This document shows positions 56,253 to 64,000 of a stretch of DNA of 64,000 nt, in pieces. This stretch comes from Hemileia vastatrix (taxonomy: Eukaryota; Basidiomycota; Pucciniomycetes; Pucciniales; Zaghouaniaceae), in the NCBI GenBank assembly GCA_030280995.1, contig JASXTE010000003.1:51020974-51084973 (forward strand), in the 5' to 3' direction. Below the pieces are notes generated by a model. It ran no database searches and was not told the origin of the DNA. It saw only the letters and a list, made by a program, of their open reading frames with translations. The translations under genes were made by a program, and so were the position numbers. Position 1 is the first letter of the stretch. Every line of letters begins with the position of its first letter.

Positions 56253-56663
56253 GAATGTCTGTTTCAAGACTTTGGTTTTTTCTAGTTAAAGTCTAGTGTT
56301 GTTTTTTTTGTGATTCAGGTTTTTAGTCATCTTTGACTTTAAACTGTATTGCCTTGGTTGTCTTTTGGTGCTTTTGTATTGGTGGTGTATCACTGGTGGT
56401 CTCCCATAATTTTTACTTATTGGAGGGAGCCCACCCAGTGATCTCTTCTGTTGACCTGGAGCTGGCTTTGCTATGTGGCTCTAGGGTGTTGGCTGTGAAA
56501 GTGGTGGATTCAAGATTATTTTCTTTTTTTTCTCTTTTTTTTCTTTTAATTTTTTTATGGAGGCTATGTTTGTTCAAAGGCTCAAGATAGGGCTCTGGCA
56601 ATGTTTTTGGTAGAAGAGAAGGAGTCAAAATAAAAATAAAAAAAATTAAATTTTTTTAGGTGT

Positions 56664-56740
56664 GACCACATCAAGGTGCTCTTGGATGTGGGTAAGGTAT
56701 CAGGGGATCAGCTCATTAATTTGCTGGGGGATACCATTTT
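56664..56740 (+). repeat. Second hairpin pair, copy 3 (in truncated Ty3)
   Basis: CCACATC-AAG with CTT-G-GATGTGG, then GGTATC with GATACC around agctcattaatttgctggg. Same order and spacing as at 41,160. Confidence 0.75.
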
Positions 56741-56834
56741 ATTTTGTTTTATTTGTTAAAGGAGGTTAAATGTTTTGGCTTTGATGGTTTTTGGTTTGGG
56801 GATTTATGGGATATATCTTCAAGATATTTTTTCT

Positions 56835-57245
56835 GGAAGGTCCTTCAAGACTTCAAGCAGAATTTTTTTTAATTATGGGATATATCTTCAAGATTTTTTT
56901 TCTGGAAAGTCCTTCAAGACTTTAAACTGATCTTTTAATTAGTGGCTCAAGGTTTTTGCAGTCTCCCAAGACTATAAACTGAGGGCTGTTAGTCCCCCAA
57001 GACTTTAAACTGAGGGCTGTTAGTCCTCCAAGACTTAAAACTGGCTGGTTGTTAAAGATTTATTCAAGAATTAAATTTTACTACTGTGGATCTAGTAGTC
57101 CTCCAAGACTTTAACCTGGCTGGTTTCAAGATTTTATCAAGAAGTAGTCCATCAAGACTTTAAACTGAACACTGTGTTAGTCCCCCAAGACTTTAAACTG
57201 AGGATTGTTGATGGTGAAGTCCCCCAAGACTATAAACTGAGGAAT
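56835..57245 (+). repeat. 20-bp motif array, first block of truncated Ty3 (about nine units)
   Basis: About nine AGTCCYYCAAGACTTTAAAC units with short variable spacers such as tgagggctgtt. The first one or two are degraded. Confidence 0.85.
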
Positions 57246-57323
57246 GGGAGGCAGTGTGAGGTGGAAGTTTAAAAGGTAGAAGGATCCAAGGGGGAACTTC
57301 TGAATTTTTTAAAGGCAAGTTTA

Positions 57324-57364
57324 GGGGTGACTGATGGGCTGGCAGCTCTATATACAGTTACCCC
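57324..57364 (+). repeat. Conserved hairpin, copy 6 (in truncated Ty3)
   Basis: Stem GGGGTGACTG with CAGTTACCCC. Sits between two array blocks exactly as copy 3 does in the complete element. Confidence 0.8.
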
Positions 57365-57434
57365 AGAAAGTTAGTTACTTCTCTAAATCTTTTTCTGGTT
57401 GATCTCTGGTTCTGGGTTCTGTGATTTAGGTTTT

Positions 57435-57590
57435 TGCAGTCCCCCAAGACTATAAACTGAGGATTTTTGGAGTCCCCCAAGACTATAAACTGAGGGCTTT
57501 TAGTCCCCCAAGACTTTAAACTGAGGGCTGTTAGTCCCCCAAGACTTTAAACTGAGAGTTGCGAATCCCCCAAGACTAAAAAATGAGGAA
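57435..57590 (+). repeat. 20-bp motif array, second block of truncated Ty3 (five units)
   Basis: Five AGTCCCCCAAGACTWTAAAC units. Together the truncated copy has about 14 units against nine in the complete element, so unit number varies. Confidence 0.85.
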
Positions 57591-57909
57591 ATATTTATGC
57601 TGGTAGAAGGTTATATTCAGGAAGACTTGTCAAATGGATATCACTTTTCATTGCTGGAGGCTGGTAAAGCCAGAGATGGAATTCAGGAACAGAAGAAAGA
57701 TATTTTTTCACAGAGATAGATTGAATTTAAAGGCATGGTGCAAGAGAAGTTTTAAAGAAGAAGCTTGGATTGCTGGTTCAGAAGTTCACTTAAGATGGAA
57801 TAGGATCTGGTGAAAGAGAGAAATGGGCTGTTTGTAAAGATTCTGGAGAGGTGTGCAAACATGGCTGTTGGCAAAGGAAGAATGGGGACATTCTTGATTG
57901 GAGGGAGGA

Positions 57910-58855
57910 TGTGGTGATCCAAACCTGGGTAGGCCTTTGAAGTGCATATTTGGGGGTATTTGGTATGTAGGGTGTTATTGGGGTTATGGTGTTATTAGTG
58001 GATTTTTTCATCTTTAGGTGATAGTTAGTAGTGTTTATGGAGGCTTAAGCTAGGGTAAATTATTATGTCTCAGCATAATGTCCTTTCTTTTCTCTTCGTT
58101 TTGGTATCCCTTATGGGTGGTTACCTTGTTTTATAGGGTAGTTATGGTGTTGTTATTGGTATTTATCAGATGTTTATTGTTAGTGGTGCTTATGTAGGCT
58201 TAAGCTAGGGTCAATTATTATGTCTCAGCTTATTTTCCTTAATTTTATTTTCATTTTGGTATGTATTATGTGTGTTTATCTTGTTTATTAGTGAAGTTAT
58301 GGGTTTTTAGGTTTTTTATGGGTTTTATGAGTTGTATGGGTGTTTTAGGGCCTAGAAGCCGCCCACCCGCCCCCAAGCGGCCTTCCTGCCCCTAAGCCGC
58401 ATCCTGCCTTGAAGCGGTGTGCCCGCCTGGGCGCTGGGGAGGCGCTAAAATGCACTTTTATGCATGAAAAAGGCTGGGAAAGCTGGATTTTGGGTGGGGA
58501 ATTGGTCAGGGTGGTCTGTGCACTGGCTGTATGATGTGTGTGTGAAAAGATTTTTAGGGGGATCATCTTATCTCTTTACTCATCACCTCTCTGTTCCTCA
58601 CTGTCTCATTCTCTGGTTTTTTGTTGTAATATATTACTGTTCATTTCAACTCTTTCTGGCAGTCTGTCTGGGACTATTATCTTCACTTTTAAAGAGGTCA
58701 AGAGTGTTTAATGAGAGGGTCTAGAAAACAGATCTCCAATTTGCTGCAACAGGTAAATCTTACTTGTTTTTCTAAAGGGACAGGGGTTATTTATTCTGGT
58801 TTTACTCCAACTCCCTTGGTCAAGGCCTATAGCTAGTACTATAGGATTATCTACA
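57910..58855 (+). repeat. 3' LTR of the truncated Ty3 copy
   Basis: Starts TGTGGTGATCC after the polypurine tract GGAGGGAGGA and ends ATCTACA. It holds a GC-rich segment (58,350-58,440; ccgcccacccgcccccaagc) in the place where the complete element has its own GC-rich block. The terminal CCTATAG...CTATAGG hairpin is present. Confidence 0.85.
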
Positions 58856-59260
58856 ACGTCTAAAAGTGTATGGAAATTAAATTTAGGAGTCTTAAGAACC
58901 TTTGGGAATTTTTCTGGATTTTTTTTACTATTTTTTCTACTATTTTTAATAATTTTATAAAGTATTTTTGATTATTTTTGATTTTTCATAATTTTCTTAA
59001 CTTTGATGATTGTTTACTAGGTTAAAAGTGATGTGCAGGCTACAAAAATTAGAGTGGAATGTAAAGGAGAAATAGCTCTTTTATCTTTAAATTTTTTATA
59101 GATTTTTTTTTAGTATTTATAAAAGTTCTAATTGAGTCCATAAGTCCATAAAAGCTCTGGAATTTTCTGGACCATCTCTGTACAAACTCTGGAATGCTCC
59201 AATTAGGAAAAGTAGGGAACGTGACATACTATGAATATAAAGCCTGTAGACTTTAAATTA
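58856..59260. other. AT-rich interval without a recognisable gene
   Basis: No coding or repeat signal. Confidence 0.4.
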
Positions 59261-59267
59261 GAAATTG

Positions 59268-59370
59268 TCATAGGATCTAACAACTTGTAACTTAACAATC
59301 ATCATAGGATCTAACAACTTGTATCTTAACAATCATCGTAGGATCTAACAACTTGTATCTTATCAATCAT
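59268..59370. repeat. Tandem repeat, three units of 34 bp
   Basis: Each unit reads aggatctaacaacttgta followed by tcttaacaatcatcat with one or two changes. Confidence 0.85.
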
Positions 59371-59734
59371 ACAAAAACCAACCACAAAATTCATTAATAT
59401 TATATAAAAAATTATAAATTGTAATACTCTTATAAATATAACACTTTTACATAACAATATATTAAATTCACTCATAATCATTAATATCAACTTATAGGTT
59501 ACCATTTTAAAGGTCTCATCACCAGGGATCTGATTTTAACAACTAAATTTTATAAAAACAAAAGCTTAATAAAAATATATTATTCAATAATTTTAATAAC
59601 TTTTCTAAATACAGCTTTACTATTGTGTTTTTCAACCTCATTATAAAGAACACTGATTCTACATCTCAACACCATTAATAACAAATAGTTAATTGGTTAT
59701 TTCTTATCAAGTAGAGGTTATAGCTTAGATAATT

Positions 59735-60560
59735 GTGAACTCTTTATTTACTTAAAGGGACAGGGTTTTTTTTAGTTTATCCAACTACCTTTGATTCTGC
59801 TTACAGCAAGGCCACTGTAAGAGTCTTTCTCCAGCATGAAATAAGGATCTCTCAAAAAATAAGGCCTCTTCAAAGCTGGCTTCAGCTCAACTGGAATTGG
59901 CTCATTGACAGGCCAAACCTATACTGCTACCTTCTTGTACTTAGAAGAATCCACTTACAAATCTTCATCTTCAACAGGGACTTCTTCAATATTTGTACAA
60001 AACAAACAGTGGTTTCCCAATGCTCACAGGTGTGGCCAAGGTAATGTTTTTTAAAGGTGTAGAAGAAACCCTAGCGTTGCACAATTGGGAGGACTTACTT
60101 TTAGACCCCAATTTCACCTCCCCAAAGCTTTTCCATTCCACATTCCCATTTTCCTCACTATCAACCTCAATATCATTACTCTTCAGCTCTTCAACCAAAT
60201 AATCTTGAAATATTTTCTCCTGATCTTTTTTCTTATTTATCTTCAGATTTTTTTATAGAATATCTCCAAGTATCTTGAAATTTTTTTCTTCTTTCTTGAT
60301 GGGGCACCTTTTCTAAAACAGAAGCCTGGGTTGCACAATTGCTTACATGTGTGGTTAATTTAATCTTTTTTGAAAGGTGTAGAAACAACCATAGTGGTGC
60401 ACTATTGGGAGGACTTATTTTTAGACCCCAATCACCACATAATATCTGGGGGGGACTTGCTAGCAAGTCCTCAACTTGAATTCAGATGGAAATCAGATGA
60501 AACTCAGACTGAAGTAATACGGAACTTTCACTTGAAGTTTCACACAAAGAATAATGGATC
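59735..60560 (-). pseudogene. pol: Reversed Ty3 pol spacer fragment with the duplicated module
   Basis: On the reverse strand the frame reads WKSFGEVKLGSKSKSSQLC and RVSSTPLKNITLATPVS, matching the 36.2-36.8 kb spacer module. A second, more decayed copy lies at 60,310-60,450. Downstream (59,830-59,940) PVNEPIPVELKPALKRP matches the lead-in to RT. The left end (59,755-59,825) reads, on the forward strand, like an LTR 3' tail (aaagggacaggg, then a CTTACAG...CTGTAAG hairpin). The fragment is therefore rearranged. Several stops are present. Confidence 0.7.
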
Positions 60561-60599
60561 TATATTGAAAACATAGTGAAAGTGTGAGGATAACTGAAT

Positions 60600-63440
60600 G
60601 GAAGCCAGAGAAAATCATTCTATGAGTCTACTCAATGAACAGTAGTTTTTGTTGCAACTTATTTAATTGATAATTCATTAATTTAAGTTGATCAATGAAA
60701 ATCTATCAATAATATCACAATTCTTAAATACAATAATTTTATTAAAAACTTTCAGATTACATATAAAAAAAATTAGTGAATTTTTCTATTACCTACAACT
60801 GTTTTTCCAGAATTGAAAAACTGTAATTTTATTATTAACACAATATCAACTGAATTTCTCCTTGATGTATATTTTGAATGTTGAGAATTTGCAATTGTAT
60901 ATATCAATATATTGAATTTTCTTTAAAAAAATAGAATCAACAAATAACTTAAATTATTTATTATAGAGTACAATTTAAAGCATGGAAACCCAAAATTTAA
61001 AGTATGGTAATTATTTTTGAAACATTTTGGCTAAATGAAGAGCTTTCACAACTTATTTAAACTATTTACTTTTAAATGAAAAATAGTTGATTATGTATCT
61101 TAGAATTAGCATATATCTTTAGGCTTTAGACTCCAATGCATTTTGAAGGTATAGAAAATGCAAGAAATCAAAAAAAAATCCCTAAAATATTTTTCTCTTT
61201 TTAAAATTCTACCGATTCCTCAGCTACTTAAACAATATATATATTATATAATGGGTAAATGAAATATATATTTAGTTTTTAAAATATCTTTTTTGTTGAT
61301 TTCATAAATATTTTTTGGCATACTTTCAGTTGGTGAAGTGATCTATAGAACTCAAAAAAAATACCACTCATTGAATTCCTTTCATAAAAAATACAGATAA
61401 AATGTGCCTAAATTTATGAAAATAATTTTTAAGTAAATAGAGGAATATTTCTTAAAAAGTTTATCTGAATAGTATAGTGTACTTTAATTCTGATATTTGA
61501 GATAAATATGCTGTTCATCTGGAGATTCACCGCACAAGTTTTAAAGTGTTTCCATGTAAGAAGAGATGCACAAGATCATATTTCAGGCTTTTATAAAATT
61601 CAAATACTCTACCAAAGAGGTAGAACTGATATTATTCATCATTCCATGATTTTATTTGTATAAATACATCTATATAAAACATTTTTTGTAAGAAAGATAC
61701 AATAGATAACTTAAACCATGACAATGTAAATTACTACTATTATGAAAATTAAGCTCTGATTAGTATAAATTTATTAAAATACTTTAAAATATATGTAAAA
61801 ATAATTCAGCTTCTTTATTCAAAATTTCTTACTTAAAATTGTAGAGGATCATACTCTTGGTTGATAAGATAAATAAATTTACAAGATAATTTTACAGCTC
61901 TATAATTGCCCCATCTCCTCATGTTAGAAATATAGGTTAATTATTTTTCAATTCTTTATTTGAAATAATATAATAAAACCTATAGGTAAAAATAAATTAT
62001 ATTATACATTTAATGAGTAAATATATTTGATACTTTCTAGAAAAAAATACTATATAAATCGTCTTAAATATTTTAATTATCAAAATTCAATACATGAAAA
62101 ATTAATTTTTTACTCAAATTAATTTCAACTGAGAGTATTATGAATTTCCAGTGAAGATTGAATCTGAAAAACAAGTTAAAAAGTTATTTTTGATTGCAAT
62201 TTAAATTTTTGAAAAAGATTTTATGTTTATATTTTAAAAACTTCTATTTTTATGCATTGGAATTGATTTAAAGTTAAACATATAGATCTATATTAAAGAA
62301 ATTTGTTACTAGGAAATACCTGCAATGTTTTTATTTAAAAGAGATTTTTTTTTCTTTTGTTAAAGCATATTGAGTATCAATAGAAGCTCTGGAAACTATT
62401 CATAGATATTTTAGTAATATAAACATATCTGTGTAATTTCATCAGTCTTTTAATTGAAAGCAAAATCATTTAATAATAATTGAAGATAAAATGACAGCTA
62501 TTTGAAATAATGTTTTTTAAAAAATTATTTTTTTTTTATTTATTCACATGAATTCATATCATGTAGAAAAAATATTTTTATTAAAAAAATATACTTAGAC
62601 TTACATTATAATAACTTTTTTAAATTTTAAGAAATTAAAAGAACTTCTCACAGTTTAACTAAGGTTGAACCCCAGTCATGCAGATGTTTTCATTGTGATT
62701 TCAATCTAAGTTCTATCAAAGCTAAGATATTTAATTTTAAAAAATTGTATGTACTTATTTTTATAAAAGATTTTTAGAAATTAAGAGATTTCAGAGAGTT
62801 GATTCTTTTACTGATTAAATAATAATACATATATTAAGAAATTTATACTTTTTCTTTCCCTGAGTGTTTAGTAATTACATTTATTTTTTATGTTACATGT
62901 AGTAATCAGAAATTAAGAAATTAAGAAAAAAATAATAATTTTATCATTATATCTTGTGGTAAATCTTCATTTGAAGCCCATGATTCATATAGAAGATTTT
63001 TTCTCCTTACCAGCAGAACTCACATGTACCTTCCAAACTATGCAAGCTCACCTAATGAGGCCTATGAGATTGGTTTAACATTTAATCAAATTTTTTGGTT
63101 GAAATTATTTTCTATAATACATATTTTTTTGTAATATATATTATTATCAACCACATTACATAAAACAGTTTGAAGGAAAAATTATACTAATATTATATGA
63201 GAATTTTTATATCATATTACTTCTCATTCTTTATATTAAAATGTATCTAAATAATGATCAATACATCTTTATGTTCAGTTAGCGAACAATTATACAATTC
63301 CATACACCATAATTCAAAAATAATTTACATGATAAAGTAAATTTAAAGCTTTAGTATCTTATTTAAAATGCTAATGTATGTCTAAAACTACTTTGGAGTT
63401 AATTGTTTCACCTTATATATTTCATGTTTCAGCTAATATT
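60600..63440. other. AT-rich interval without a recognisable gene
   Basis: Nearly 3 kb at very high AT with no sustained reading frame or array. Some of the lowest complexity in the window. Confidence 0.45.
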
Positions 63441-63450
63441 TTATGGCAGT

Positions 63451-63482
63451 GAACTCTGTTCTTTGCCTGAAGAACAGAGTTC
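63451..63482. repeat. Perfect 13-bp-arm hairpin
   Basis: GAACTCTGTTCTT and AAGAACAGAGTTC around a 6-base loop tgcctg. No poly-T run follows directly, so it is not an obvious terminator. Confidence 0.85.
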
Positions 63483-63849
63483 ATCTGTCAGTCAGTCGTC
63501 TAGAAGATATAAGAGAAGAGGGAAGAAAAGAGAGGAGGACAAGAAGGAGATAGTAGTTTAGAAATAAAAGAAATAAAAACAATTGAAATTATTTAATATA
63601 TTTGAGAGAAAGCAACGACGAGTGATTTGAGAGGTGACAACAAATTGGTTTTATTAATATTAATATTATTTAAGTAAGAGTTCTGCGCGGCAAACACTAT
63701 AATTACTATCAGACTTAAGGCAACCTTTAAATTGTTATTTAGAATTTTTAATTAGAATTTAATACTAATAAAAATAATAATAAGTGTAATAAATTTATTT
63801 TTAAATTGTTGAGTGTGTAATAAGTGATACTTCTACAGGGGATTATCCA

Positions 63850-63868
63850 AGGCCCTTTTATAGGCAAT
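63850..63868 (-). promoter_or_regulatory. TATA box candidate on the reverse strand
   Basis: The reverse strand reads GCCTATAAAAGGGCC, a textbook TATA box in a short GC-flanked context. It could be the promoter of an LTR or gene lying towards the window interior, but no coding frame follows nearby. Confidence 0.35.
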
Positions 63869-64000
63869 GGGTCCTCTGAAGCGCTACAAGTGACTATATA
63901 CAAAATAGTAATGAAGTAAAACAAGAAGATAAAAGAAGACATTTGTAACATAGTAATTAAGAGAACATTATACAAAAAATAATAAGAATCCCAATTAAGA

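Larger units (their letters stand above)
55766..58855 (+). mobile_element. 5'-truncated Ty3/gypsy copy (3' region plus 3' LTR)
   Basis: The sequence starts inside a ctccagcatgaggttaaact block and carries the same hairpins and 20-bp array as the complete element. It also has the polypurine tract and an LTR (57,910-58,855, about 946 bp) with the same start (TGTGGT) and end (ctatagctagtactatagg to CTACA). gag, pol and 5' LTR are absent, and no target duplication can be defined. The right flank begins ACGTC. The LTR is clearly diverged from that of the complete copy, so it is a different subfamily. Confidence 0.85.

Overview
The window looks like a repeat-saturated, AT-rich stretch of a filamentous fungal genome, most likely a basidiomycete of the rust type (Pucciniales). 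That placement is an inference. It rests on short 50-90 nt introns with GTRNGT/YAG borders, a dense mixture of Ty3 (gypsy), Ty1 (copia), Harbinger-like and Plavaka/CMC-like elements, and paralogous SNF2-helicase genes. Nothing in the window fixes the species. Only one locus, at 21.05-22.82 kb, can be read as an intact gene. It encodes a multi-pass membrane protein from seven exons, including an 8-nt microexon and an apparent GC-AG intron. Nearly every other long coding locus carries in-frame stops or single-base shifts inside otherwise well conserved reading frames.

Layout, left to right. 0-1.35 kb: the reverse-strand 5' part of an SNF2 (Rad5/Rad16/HLTF-like) helicase pseudogene that runs off the left edge. 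2.18-4.25 kb: reverse-strand relics of cysteine-cluster genes. 4.3-10.6 kb: AT-rich, with no credible gene, but a minisatellite at 9.33-9.60 kb. 10.60-18.41 kb: a copia element with a 5-bp target duplication, split by a 2.69-kb Harbinger-like non-autonomous element whose interior is a large foldback. 18.4-21.0 kb: intergenic, with an 80-bp-arm hairpin. 21.05-22.82 kb: the intact membrane-protein gene. 23.28-23.63 kb: three small tandem arrays, one degenerate TTAGGG-like. 23.91-25.1 kb: a Harbinger-like element with a decayed transposase. 25.15-28.65 kb: a decayed Plavaka/Tnp2 transposase on the reverse strand. 29.46-30.55 kb: an unrecognised reverse-strand gene.

30.88-46.26 kb is a second SNF2 helicase gene on the reverse strand. 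It was split at the ATPase domain by a complete 13,090-bp Ty3 retrotransposon (32,367-45,456) with two 1,093-bp LTRs and a 4-bp ACGT target duplication. The Ty3 element holds gag, protease, a duplicated spacer module, RT/RNase H and integrase. It also has a 4.2-kb 3' region with conserved RNA-hairpin repeats, an iterated 20-bp motif, and two reverse-strand cysteine-cluster genes. These antisense passengers and the covarying hairpins are the most unusual content of the window. A 5'-truncated sister copy at 55.77-58.86 kb repeats the hairpins and the 20-bp array and so allows comparison. A further reversed pol fragment lies at 59.73-60.56 kb.

46.3-48.3 kb is AT-rich with a dense cluster of short palindromes. 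48.39-53.30 kb holds two tandem, unrecognised, multi-exon genes on the forward strand, both interrupted. 53.3-55.5 kb and 60.6-64.0 kb are AT-rich and show no gene. The coding content is therefore mostly the debris of nested transposition into helicase and orphan genes.
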